Under the pieces are notes generated by a model. It made no database searches and was not told the DNA's origin. It worked only from the letters and a program-made list of their open reading frames with translations. From NCBI GenBank assembly GCA_016295375.1, contig JAEDLI010000016.1, positions 1-31,354 on the forward strand: a DNA stretch of 31,354 nucleotides. The letters are read 5' to 3'. The translations under genes were made by a program, and so were the position numbers. This document shows, one piece after another, positions 1-6,500 of this stretch (position 1 is its first letter; the number at the start of each line of letters is the position of its first letter). This stretch comes from Fibrobacter sp. (GTDB taxonomy: Bacteria; Fibrobacterota; Fibrobacteria; Fibrobacterales; Fibrobacteraceae).

Positions 1-73
1 GTCTTCACTGACATTCCCTGCTCAAGCATCCGGCGGATTTCCTTCCTCTGCTGTTGTCTTATAGGGGCTCTTT
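1..73. other. Window edge, possible end of a flanking gene
   Basis: No complete gene fits here. The minus strand is open from about base 71 leftward and reads as a basic, helix-rich stretch containing RQQQRKEIRRMLEQGMSVK, which resembles the start of a helix-turn-helix protein leaving the window. Its only ATG (base 29) falls inside that helix, so the start is unclear. Plus-strand frames 1 and 2 are also open for part of the stretch, so the tail of a rightward gene is an alternative. Confidence 0.2.
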
Positions 74-287
74 ATGAGCGGGGATAAAACAGCAGGATGT
101 ACGGGACCTCTTTGACGAGAAGATTACAGTGGTCAAGGCGGAACAGTCCAAGGAATACGAGGACTGTATCGAAATCATGGCCGTCCTTTCCGGGCAGTTC
201 TGCAAGGTGGTCTATTCCTACGTTACCAACACCGTGACAACCGCTTTCAAGCTGAGGGACAACCAATGGAAAAAGCTGACGAAATAG
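74..287 (+). pseudogene. Frameshifted small ORF upstream of the antitoxin
   Basis: An ATG at 74 stands about 7 bases after an AGGGG sequence but reads only 13 codons to a stop. If one A of the AAAA run at 86-89 is skipped, the frame continues from MSGDK into QQDVRDLFDEKITVV and stays open to a TAG at 285-287, giving about 70 residues. That downstream frame has no ATG until base 177. Its end overlaps the start of the CopG antitoxin at 266 by 22 bases, the arrangement expected of a toxin-antitoxin or phage operon. I do not recognise the protein as RelE, ParE or BrnT. It could be a broken gene, a sequencing slip in a homopolymer, or a programmed frameshift. Confidence 0.4.
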
Positions 288-598
288 AACTTGATGCCGC
301 CGAAAAGGCAGCGTACTTCGAGAACCGCTCCGAGACAGATGAACTCGCTGACCACGAGTGGGCCGTCAGGAACGGACTGTCTTTCAGCGGTCCGGGCGCC
401 TTGCAGAATGCGATTGCCGCCGCAAAGGAACGAGCCGCCGATAGCCGGAAGAGGATGGTCTCGCTCCGTATGGACTGCGAAGACATCGACGGGATAAAGG
501 CCAAGGCCGCACGCATGGGCGTTAACTACCAGACGCTCATCAACAGCCTGGTGCACCGCTACCTGAACGGTTCCGTATCGTTCTCCGAGGCGTTCTAG
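266..598 (+). CDS. CopG-family antitoxin (BrnA-like)
   Basis: This 110-residue protein ends in a ribbon-helix-helix-like segment. Residues 63-69 (RMVSLRM) form the DNA-contacting strand, 71-84 the first helix and 88-100 (YQTLINSLVHRYL) the second. The YQTLINS-x-x-H-x-Y pattern is typical of the CopG antitoxin family that pairs with BrnT- or RelE-type toxins and represses its own operon as a dimer. The N-terminal 60 residues are acidic and helical, the usual toxin-binding part. The start is the ATG at 266, preceded by GAGGG at 253-257. It overlaps the frame upstream, but no intact toxin is visible next to it. The family is fairly clear. Whether it works as an antitoxin here, or as a stand-alone phage regulator, is not. 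Confidence 0.7.
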   Translation: MEKADEIELDAAEKAAYFENRSETDELADHEWAVRNGLSFSGPGALQNAIAAAKERAADSRKRMVSLRMDCEDIDGIKAKAARMGVNYQTLINSLVHRYLNGSVSFSEAF

Positions 599-652
599 AG
601 GCCCTGGCGAAGGCTGCCGTGTAGGGCTTTGTCCGGGAAAATCAAGTTTCTT

Positions 653-681
653 TTGACTTTGCCGCAGGTGTAATTTATTTT
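653..681 (+). promoter_or_regulatory. Sigma70-type promoter for the 702 gene
   Basis: TTGACT (653-658) and TATTTT (676-681) are separated by exactly 17 bases. Predicted transcription starts near 688, just before the ribosome binding site GGAGGAAGG at 690-698. The same -35 sequence and the same spacer length recur in the promoter at 1049-1077. Confidence 0.5.
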
Positions 682-701
682 CCATTTGTGGAGGAAGGAA
701 T

Positions 702-1052
702 ATGCTCGAGGCTTATCTCTATCTTGCCAATCATTGGCCGGTGCTGGTATTCTTCATCACGGCACTGCTCGTAATCGCCGCCTACGCAGTGTCTATACGG
801 TTATTCCTGCCGCAATGGCTCATAAAAAGAAAAATAAGGAAACTTTCTTACCTGCCGTTCGATGACCCGGAAATCATCAGGTTGAGAGAAATGGAAACTA
901 GGGCTGCAAGAAGGGGCTTGGAGAGGTTCGTGACTGGCGTGGTGGCGTATCTGGCAGTTCTTGCCGGAGTGACTGCTTGCGCCATGGTAAGAAAGTCCGG
1001 CTACTATGACTCGTTGATGGATGTCTTTATTGATTTCATGAAAGGGTGTTGA
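702..1052 (+). CDS. Two-helix membrane protein, unknown function
   Basis: The protein has 116 residues with two hydrophobic segments, about residues 12-36 and 77-95. They are joined by a very basic stretch (IKRKIRKLSY near 41-50) followed by a charged helix. The positive loop suggests that the middle faces the cytoplasm. The start is set by GGAGGAAGG directly upstream and by its own promoter at 653-681. Its position left of the phage late genes and its size would fit a holin, a superinfection-exclusion protein or another phage membrane accessory protein. No family-specific motif supports a choice. The stop codon overlaps the -35 box of the next promoter. Confidence 0.6.
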   Translation: MLEAYLYLANHWPVLVFFITALLVIAAYAVSIRLFLPQWLIKRKIRKLSYLPFDDPEIIRLREMETRAARRGLERFVTGVVAYLAVLAGVTACAMVRKSGYYDSLMDVFIDFMKGC

Positions 1053-1077
1053 CTTTTCGCCGAAAAAATTATATATT
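1049..1077 (+). promoter_or_regulatory. Strong sigma70-type promoter
   Basis: TTGACT at 1049-1054 and TATATT at 1072-1077 have a 17-base spacer containing an A6 run. The start point is predicted near 1084. An intrinsic terminator follows at 1103-1137, so most transcripts from here should be only about 50 bases long unless the terminator is read through. Confidence 0.6.
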
Positions 1078-1083
1078 CACTCC

Positions 1084-1137
1084 CAGTCGTTAACTAGGAC
1101 TTGCTCCAGGCGTTCGCTGCGCCTGGGCTTTTTTTTT
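1084..1137 (+). ncRNA. Possible short RNA or leader ending at a terminator
   Basis: The predicted transcript runs from the promoter at 1049-1077 to the terminator at 1103-1137 and carries no reading frame. It could be a small RNA, or an attenuated or antiterminated leader for the genes from 1206 onward. The evidence is only the promoter-terminator pair. Confidence 0.3.
1103..1137 (+). terminator. Intrinsic terminator
   Basis: CCAGGCG (1106-1112) pairs perfectly with CGCCTGG (1120-1126) around a 7-base loop, and a further G-C pair can form below the stem. A run of nine T bases follows at 1129-1137. The GTAAATCTT motif begins 32 bases further on, so transcription of the 1206 gene probably restarts after this point. 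Confidence 0.8.
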
Positions 1138-1166
1138 CGGTCTTATACGCGGTAAAAAACGCCCAT

Positions 1167-1177
1167 CCGTAAATCTT
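1167..1177 (+). promoter_or_regulatory. CCGTAAATCTT motif, copy 1
   Basis: This is an exact copy of the 11-base motif repeated before phage late genes. It lies between the terminator at 1103-1137 and the start codon at 1206, followed by an AAAGGA ribosome binding site. It is proposed as a late promoter element or regulator site. Confidence 0.6.
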
Positions 1178-1205
1178 CGTGGTGTAACAAAACCAAAGGA
1201 ATACC

Positions 1206-1403
1206 ATGAAAGAAATCGTTATCATGCTCAACGACCTCTGCGAAAAGTACGGAATCGCGGAGGAGGACATCACACCCATCGCCCAGAAGATCGGCGAACT
1301 GGCAGGCCCCGCCGCCATCGAGGAGCTGCAGGCCGCAGCAGGCGGGCAGGACTCCCCCGACGAGGGCGGCGAGTTCGACGACCTTGCGGCCGAGGAGGAA
1401 TGA
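1206..1403 (+). CDS. Small acidic phage protein, unknown
   Basis: The 65-residue protein has a helical first half (MKEIVIMLNDLCEKYG), an Ala/Gly-rich middle and a very acidic tail ending in EEE. AAAGGA about 5 bases before the ATG supports the start. The stop codon overlaps the ATG of the next gene by one base (1403), so the two are probably translated together. I do not recognise a family. Small acidic proteins just ahead of terminase genes are often packaging or DNA-mimic accessories, but that is only context. Confidence 0.55.
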   Translation: MKEIVIMLNDLCEKYGIAEEDITPIAQKIGELAGPAAIEELQAAAGGQDSPDEGGEFDDLAAEEE

Positions 1404-1561
1404 TGGCCAAGGCAGCCCAAAAGGAACAGACAATGGCGGTCTCCATCGAGGAAGTACTGGGTGGAATCCTGCTACAGTTGAAAATCAACAACGAGATGCT
1501 GGCAAAACTGCTCGAAGCGCAACCAAAGAAGGTGTCGCTTGCCGGAGTGAAGGCTAGCTAG
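1403..1561 (+). CDS. 52-residue helical protein, unknown
   Basis: The frame starts at the ATG at 1403, which shares its first base with the TGA of the gene before, and ends at TAG 1559-1561. GAGGAGGAA just upstream is a good ribosome binding site. The protein is mostly one amphipathic helix (VLGGILLQLKINNEMLAKLLE, about residues 18-38) suitable for oligomerisation, with a basic N-terminus. Its last 8 bases overlap the 3' end of the convergent gene at 1554-2141, and both stop codons lie within the palindrome GCTAGCTAGC (1553-1562). No family is recognised. Confidence 0.5.
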   Translation: MAKAAQKEQTMAVSIEEVLGGILLQLKINNEMLAKLLEAQPKKVSLAGVKAS

Positions 1562-2141
1562 CGTCCTCGGGGACGGGCATCTCCCTGGCAAGTCTCTCGA
1601 ACAGGGCCGCGGCGTCCGTCGTGCGGTCGCAGAAGGCGAGCTCTTCGGCAAGTTCCAGGGAGCGGCGGTAGTCCAGCGGCCAGTCCTCCGGGACCTGTAC
1701 CGACCTGCTGAACAGGTCGTTGCGCACCTTCTCCTCCGAGTAGAACTCAAGCCAGGCGTAGTTCACGTGGCTGTTGACGAAGCCCAGGGGGTCGTATGTC
1801 GGCTTCCAGCACGGAAGCCCTTTCATGACCTTGTAGTAGGCCCGCCCGACCAGCTCGGTGTAGATTGCCTGCAGTTCCTCGGAGCATCGCATGGCGAACA
1901 TCTTCGTCCTCTTCATCTGCAGGATGACGCAGTAGATGACCATGTCCGCTGCCAGGTCCTTCATGGGCTTGGAATAGTCGAATATGCTCTTCCTTTCGCT
2001 CCAGGGGTTCGAGAACACCTTCTCGTCGTTCTGCCTGGGCAGCCACCCGAAACGGGCCTGCAGCCCCATTTTGGGGTCTCCTATTCCCCTTCTTGACGCG
2101 AGATACCTCTTTGCGCTCGAAAGACTGCTGTTCACGCCCAT
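1554..2141 (-). CDS. Phage regulator candidate, weakly gp55 sigma-like
   Basis: This 195-residue protein is encoded against the late genes. I chose the ATG at 2141 because AAGGAG lies just upstream. The frame is open further upstream, but that would cross the promoter. Residues about 61-140 resemble the core of T4 gp55-type late sigma factors. A helical lead-in with EEL and ELVGRAY is followed by YDP (116-118), then F121, YAWL (128-131) and EEK (136-138). In gp55 relatives as I recall them, a DP motif is followed by F...YAFL.....EK with nearly the same spacing. The rest is acidic and helical. This is pattern matching by eye, so a sigma role is a hypothesis. Its placement, alone and divergent from terminase with its own TATAAT promoter, fits a switch gene made before the late genes. 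Confidence 0.35.
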   Translation of the reverse strand: MGVNSSLSSAKRYLASRRGIGDPKMGLQARFGWLPRQNDEKVFSNPWSERKSIFDYSKPMKDLAADMVIYCVILQMKRTKMFAMRCSEELQAIYTELVGRAYYKVMKGLPCWKPTYDPLGFVNSHVNYAWLEFYSEEKVRNDLFSRSVQVPEDWPLDYRRSLELAEELAFCDRTTDAAALFERLAREMPVPEDAS

Positions 2142-2180
2142 ACTTTCTCTCCTTAAGAACCTTTTCGACAAAATATAAAC

Positions 2181-2201
2181 ATTATACGCACATTTTGCGT
2201 A
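2181..2201 (-). promoter_or_regulatory. Promoter and palindromic operator candidate
   Basis: On the minus strand a perfect TATAAT lies at 2186-2181, about 40 bases before the ATG of the 1554-2141 gene. No good -35 box is seen. The inverted repeat TACGCA-N5-TGCGTA (2185-2201) overlaps the -10 and fills the spacer, where a repressor would block the promoter. The same palindrome lies 25 bases upstream of the terminase-side start at 2226, so it may control both directions. Confidence 0.45.
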
Positions 2202-2225
2202 GAATAATTTATTTTTTTTTCTCAG

Positions 2226-2768
2226 ATGCCGACGGGAAATTTCACAAAAAGGAAGATGAAGGCTAGGGTTGACGCCCTGCGTTCCATCATGCTGCTGCCG
2301 ACGTTCGAAGGGGCGGGTTTCGGGCACTGCACCGTTTTTGACGAGGGGACGCCAAACTCCTGCGACATGGTCTATTCGGCATTCCTGGTCCACCGCTCAC
2401 CCGTCGGCTTCCTGAAAGCTGTCTCGCTGCTCATGAAAAAGGAAATCCGGGTCTTGAACCTGGACGGATGGGTTGACGATAATGGAGACCCTGAAAAGGT
2501 GTTCCCCGGCGGGCGGGCGGCGGCGACGGGTGCAGCCATCGACGCCATCAACTCTTTCAAGGACTGGTATGGAAGGGCGCGCGACTGCGTGGAGCTGGAC
2601 CTTGTACGCTCATACGGCTCGGAGGGCGAGACTCCACTGGGCAAGGGCAAGATGAAGCTTCTGGAGCGGAGGTTCAGGGCCAGGTGGGACGAGGACGCCC
2701 AGGAAGATTCCCAGGGACAGGATTCAGCCCGCGAGGCCATGGAGCGGTTCAAGGAGTTCCTGTCATGA
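2226..2768 (+). CDS. Terminase small subunit (by position)
   Basis: The 180-residue protein ends in an ATGA overlap with the large terminase gene, the usual position of the small subunit, which recognises phage DNA and recruits the motor. The N-terminus is basic (FTKRKMKARVDALR), a possible DNA-binding helix. The middle is mixed alpha/beta, and the C-terminus is a charged helix rich in E, D, Q and R (about 145-180) that could contact the motor. No diagnostic motif is visible, so the call rests on synteny and size. There is no clear ribosome binding site before the ATG at 2226. An internal ATG at 2256 has AAGGA only 2-3 bases away, too close to be preferred. Confidence 0.5.
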   Translation: MPTGNFTKRKMKARVDALRSIMLLPTFEGAGFGHCTVFDEGTPNSCDMVYSAFLVHRSPVGFLKAVSLLMKKEIRVLNLDGWVDDNGDPEKVFPGGRAAATGAAIDAINSFKDWYGRARDCVELDLVRSYGSEGETPLGKGKMKLLERRFRARWDEDAQEDSQGQDSAREAMERFKEFLS

Positions 2769-4018
2769 GTTCGCAATACTGGACACCGTTCCAGCAGGAA
2801 TTCTGGAGAAGGCGCGACGACCCGTTCCTTATCGCGTCGTGCGGGGTGTCTTCCGGAAAGACCCGTATCGGCGCCTGGTGGGCCACACGGCAGTTCCTGC
2901 AGGGGAAGCGCTGCCTGGTCGGTTGCCAGGGCTTCACGGCGCTTTCCCGCGTGATGTTCAAGGAAATCCTGGACATCCTGGGCCTGCTGAAGGTCAAATA
3001 CGATTACAACAAGACCACGAAGGAAATCTTGCAGCGGGGCGGCACGGGTGCCATTTTCGGCTACACGGGCGAGAACCCGGGCGGGGTCCTGGGGCTTTCA
3101 GAAATCCATGCCATGCTGCTGGACGAAGCCTCCTACTGCCCGGAGGAGGCGTACCTGTGGGCCGCCGACCGTCTCCGTGGCGAGACGGTGGACGTGCCGT
3201 TAATACGGCTGCTCACCTCCCCCGACAACTTCAATTCCACCCACGCCTGGTTCGTGGACCTGGTCAAGAATAACCCGGAAAGGGTCATCTACGGATCCGC
3301 TCTCGACAACCAGTTCACCAGTGCCGAGTTCAAGGCGCAACTCCTGGAACGCTACCCGAAGGGGACCCCGCTGTACGAGCAGCAGCTTCTCGGCCACATC
3401 CTGAACAGCGACCTTGCCAACGTCATTCTCCGTGGGATGGACTATCCCCTGGCGCCTACACTGGATTTTGGCGACGTCTACATGGGCATTGACTGTTCCG
3501 GAGCGGGTCGGGACGCCACGGTGTTCCTTGTCCGTAACGACAGGGAAATCATCGAGATACGCAAGGTGACCAGCGGCAAGGTGGGCGACGAGATACACAT
3601 GTACGAGATGCTTGCCGACAAGTATCACCCGGCGGGGGTGGCCATAGACGACACGGGAGGATTCGCCAGAGGTTTTGCGAGTATCGAACACCGTATGCCG
3701 AACCTGGTCAAGGTGAACTTCGGCGCAAGGGACATTGAGAGGACCTACGCCAACAAGAGGACCGGCATGTACATGCGGTTCGCCAAGCGGGTGAAGGAAG
3801 GCTTCTACATCGACAGGCGGATTTTCCGCGACGTGGAGGAGCAGTTGCGGTTCACCCAGTACCTGGTGAACCCTGACGGCAAGGTGGCGCTCATACCCAA
3901 GGACATGATCAAGAAGCAGCTGAAGGGCCGCTCCCCCGACGAGGCGGACGCACTGGCCGTCAGTTTCGAGTGCAAGGGCGGTAATTTCTACGACGACATC
4001 GTCTCCAGGATAGCCTAA
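2765..4018 (+). CDS. Terminase large subunit
   Basis: The DNA-packaging motor has 417 residues from the ATG at 2765, which overlaps the previous stop. The frame is open further upstream, but this coupled start is the natural one. The N-terminal ATPase shows Walker A GVSSGKT (27-33), Walker B MLLDEA (117-122, with D120 and E121) and a coupling motif TSPDN (151-155). The C-terminal RNase H-like nuclease that cuts the concatemer has acidic residues at D243 (MGIDCSG), D295/D296 (AIDDTGG) and D392/D395 (SPDEADA). Both halves look intact and the length is typical. It acts at the portal vertex of the procapsid with the small subunit. Confidence 0.92.
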   Translation: MSSQYWTPFQQEFWRRRDDPFLIASCGVSSGKTRIGAWWATRQFLQGKRCLVGCQGFTALSRVMFKEILDILGLLKVKYDYNKTTKEILQRGGTGAIFGYTGENPGGVLGLSEIHAMLLDEASYCPEEAYLWAADRLRGETVDVPLIRLLTSPDNFNSTHAWFVDLVKNNPERVIYGSALDNQFTSAEFKAQLLERYPKGTPLYEQQLLGHILNSDLANVILRGMDYPLAPTLDFGDVYMGIDCSGAGRDATVFLVRNDREIIEIRKVTSGKVGDEIHMYEMLADKYHPAGVAIDDTGGFARGFASIEHRMPNLVKVNFGARDIERTYANKRTGMYMRFAKRVKEGFYIDRRIFRDVEEQLRFTQYLVNPDGKVALIPKDMIKKQLKGRSPDEADALAVSFECKGGNFYDDIVSRIA

Positions 4019-4023
4019 AGGCC

Positions 4024-4045
4024 CGTTCCGTAAATCTTTGGAACG
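4024..4045 (+). promoter_or_regulatory. CCGTAAATCTT motif, copy 2, inside a hairpin
   Basis: The motif at 4028-4038 precedes the portal gene. CGTTCC (4024-4029) and GGAACG (4040-4045) can pair, leaving GTAAATCTTT as the loop. It is followed by GAGG and TTTTT, then the ATG at 4054. The same GAGGTTTTTATG leader occurs after copy 4. Confidence 0.6.
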
Positions 4046-4053
4046 AGGTTTTT

Positions 4054-5922
4054 ATGGCTCCATTTATTGACGACGCTCGGTATACCGATATGAGGGATTT
4101 CCTAAAGGAATCTTCGGACAAGTATTCATGGGACATCGAGAGGGCACGCGCCGACCTTCTCTTCTATTCCGGCTCGCAGTGGGACGAGGAACTGGTCCGC
4201 ACGTTCAAGCGCAGCAAGCGGCTGAACTACAAGATGTCCGAACTGCCGAAATATGTGCAGGCTATCAAGTCCAACGCTTCAAAGTCCCCCTTCCACAACG
4301 AGGTCACATCCAACGACCCGAAATCCGACAAGTCGAAGGTGGAAGAACTCCAGGGGGCGGTCAACGTGATAGAGGCCGATTCGGACTACAAGGACTCCAT
4401 GCTTGAAATGCTGGAGATGGGCATCGTTACAGGTGTCGGCCCGGTATGCGTTTCCACGGAACTGGACGACGGCGGCAACACTCGCCCGGTCGTGGAGTTC
4501 ATCAGGGACTTTTCCACCGTGGCTTTCGACCCGAACTGCCAGAAGTACGACATGAGCGACGCCGAGTCCGGGGCTATCGTGTCCTGGATGCCGAAGAAGA
4601 AGGTCCGGAGGCTCTACGGCGAGGCCCTTTGCGAAATCAGCGAGTCCGCCCTGAATTACGGGACGCAGTGGACCGTGCAGAAGAACTGCATCCCATGCGT
4701 ATCCTACTACGAGAAGGTGGACGGCGGGGTGCGATTTACCTTCTTTGTCGGCAAGTACATTGTCGAGGAGGCGACGCTCCCCATCGACAGGATTCCGATT
4801 TTCAAGCTGTCGGGCTACTCGGTGTTCAGGAACAACCAGTTCGTCACGGTGGGTATTGTAGACCGCGTGAAGGACGTGCAGATAGGCAACAACCTCGCCT
4901 ACTCCTCCATGCTGGAGCGCCTGAATCGTTCCGTAAAGGCTGGCTACATAGCGACGGCCGAGTCTATCGACGGGCTGGAAAAGAACATCTCCAAGCTGTC
5001 GGATGGCGACGTGCCCCTGTTCCTGTACAAGGAAGGCTGTACGGAACCCAAGCCGATTGTCGAAAGTTTCCAGGTCGCCGACCTGACGGCGGTGATGGCC
5101 GCCAGCCAGACTATGATGAGCGCCGTCATAGGCATCCCGCAGCAGGGAGTGAACGGAATCCAGAACGTGAACAACACGGCGACCGAGGCTCTGCTGCAGC
5201 AGCAGAACTCGGAATCCAACGTGGACGTGTTCTACCGCTCGCTCGAACGCGTGTCCAAGCATGTGGGTGAAGTAATCCTGCAGATACTGCTAAACAGCCC
5301 GAAGGTGCCCTACCTGGTCAAGCAGGTCAACGGGCCGGCCGTGGTGACAAGGAACGCCCGCCGGCGTATCGACCTTGCGACTCTTGCCGGGATTGTTCCC
5401 GACAATATCAAGCCCCTCATCGCCCACTACTACGCGGAATCGCTTGACGATACGGTGGGCAAGGAAGTCTCAGCCGACATCGTGGCGAACCTGGACCCGA
5501 ACGTTAAGCTGGTCAAGGAGTCCGAGGACCCGGTGGCTCTCCACCAGCTGAACCAGGCGAAGGGCATGATAGACAACCTGATGCAGGAACTGCAGAAGGC
5601 CCAGCAGCAGGTGGCGCAACTCCAGAAGGAGAACGAAACGCTGAACATTTCCATGCTGGACAACCGCGAGGCCCGCCAGCTCGACCTGGCGAAGACCATC
5701 ATGCAGCAGGAACACGATGCGGCCATCAAGAAGGCGGAACTCGAGATCAAGAGTGCCGAGGTGGCGGCGAAGTTCGAGACCGAGTCCAACAAGATACGTC
5801 TGGAGGCGGCCCAGGTCTACACGGACGCGGTCAACGAGAACAACCGCATCATCGAGGAGGCGTCCGGAAAGACCCCGGACGTGGTTGTCATGGCCCCCGG
5901 AATGGAGGGCGGTGAGCCTTGA
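4054..5922 (+). CDS. P22-type portal protein
   Basis: The 622-residue protein forms the dodecameric ring through which DNA enters and leaves the head. The N-terminal part (about 25-80) has the features of P22-like portals: helical wing, GSQWDEE near 40-46, LNYKMSELPKYVQAI and a SNASKSPF stretch. The body to about residue 430 is mixed alpha/beta. Residues about 495-600 form a long Gln/Glu/Lys-rich helix or coiled coil, matching the C-terminal barrel of P22-like portals that extends into the head. GAGG 5 bases before the ATG supports the start. The stop overlaps the TTG start of the next gene. Family assignment is by pattern and gene order. Confidence 0.85.
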   Translation: MAPFIDDARYTDMRDFLKESSDKYSWDIERARADLLFYSGSQWDEELVRTFKRSKRLNYKMSELPKYVQAIKSNASKSPFHNEVTSNDPKSDKSKVEELQGAVNVIEADSDYKDSMLEMLEMGIVTGVGPVCVSTELDDGGNTRPVVEFIRDFSTVAFDPNCQKYDMSDAESGAIVSWMPKKKVRRLYGEALCEISESALNYGTQWTVQKNCIPCVSYYEKVDGGVRFTFFVGKYIVEEATLPIDRIPIFKLSGYSVFRNNQFVTVGIVDRVKDVQIGNNLAYSSMLERLNRSVKAGYIATAESIDGLEKNISKLSDGDVPLFLYKEGCTEPKPIVESFQVADLTAVMAASQTMMSAVIGIPQQGVNGIQNVNNTATEALLQQQNSESNVDVFYRSLERVSKHVGEVILQILLNSPKVPYLVKQVNGPAVVTRNARRRIDLATLAGIVPDNIKPLIAHYYAESLDDTVGKEVSADIVANLDPNVKLVKESEDPVALHQLNQAKGMIDNLMQELQKAQQQVAQLQKENETLNISMLDNREARQLDLAKTIMQQEHDAAIKKAELEIKSAEVAAKFETESNKIRLEAAQVYTDAVNENNRIIEEASGKTPDVVVMAPGMEGGEP

Positions 5923-6437
5923 TATTCGATTTGCTGAACATATCGAACAACGCCTACGACCACGCGTTCCAGCGCTACGTGAAACCGCAGAACCCGGACG
6001 TGCTGAAACTTGTGGAGGGAACCTGGCGGCGTTACAGCCCCAACAGACGCTATACCGACGAGACCCCGGCTCAGAGAGGGCTTATAAAGCGTTTCAAGAT
6101 GGGGCTTCCCATGGACCCCCGCTCCAAGGCCGCGGCCATCCGGCTCATAGCCAAGGGCGCCCCGCACTGGCACGACCCGGACAAGTCCTGGGCCCTGGAA
6201 GACAGGAATCCCAGGAACCCGGCGGCAAGGCCTACTTCTTCGGCTCTCGGGAAAATCCGCTACAACCCCTCCACGCAGGTGGTGAACTTCCAGTTCCGCA
6301 CGAAGAACGGCGGACTGGGAAAGACCTACACCTCGCTCATGAACGGGGAGGCTTTCTACAGGTGGGTAGGCAAGTCCCGCTCCATAGGCAAGTATTTCAA
6401 CCGCTACCTGAAGGGGCGCATGACACCGGCAGGATAG
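5919..6437 (+). CDS. KTSC-domain phage protein
   Basis: The start appears to be TTG at 5919, which overlaps the portal stop (5920-5922) and follows GGAGGGCGG. An ATG in this frame comes only much later. Of the 172 residues, about 107-167 match the KTSC domain: a Ser-Ser start, a strand IRYNPSTQVVNFQF, then SRSIGKYFNRYLKG near the end, the usual S-GKYFN signature. KTSC domains are short modules of unknown role found in phage proteins and fused to lysyl-tRNA synthetases. The first 100 residues are basic and unrecognised. Sitting between portal and scaffold, it may be a head accessory protein. Confidence 0.65.
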   Translation: MIFDLLNISNNAYDHAFQRYVKPQNPDVLKLVEGTWRRYSPNRRYTDETPAQRGLIKRFKMGLPMDPRSKAAAIRLIAKGAPHWHDPDKSWALEDRNPRNPAARPTSSALGKIRYNPSTQVVNFQFRTKNGGLGKTYTSLMNGEAFYRWVGKSRSIGKYFNRYLKGRMTPAG

Positions 6438-6443
6438 CAAAAA

Positions 6444-6452
6444 GTAAATCTT
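6444..6452 (+). promoter_or_regulatory. GTAAATCTT motif, copy 3
   Basis: This exact copy of the 9-base core lies in the 63-base gap between the KTSC gene and scaffold. AAA precedes it instead of CC. The scaffold start is 48 bases further, with GGAGGATAC as its ribosome binding site. Confidence 0.5.
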
Positions 6453-6500
6453 CATGCAAACGGCAGCTAGGCCCGCCGAAAGTGGCCGGAGGATACATAC

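Noticed and set aside
2201..2220. T-rich run after the palindrome as a terminator
   Set aside because: The T run begins about 10 bases after the stem and no plus-strand gene ends here.
2684..2764. Upstream extension of the large terminase
   Set aside because: It overlaps the small terminase frame deeply; the ATGA-coupled start at 2765 is natural and gives a normal N-terminus.
3023..3032. GGAAATCTTG near-match to the motif
   Set aside because: One mismatch in the core and located inside the terminase gene.
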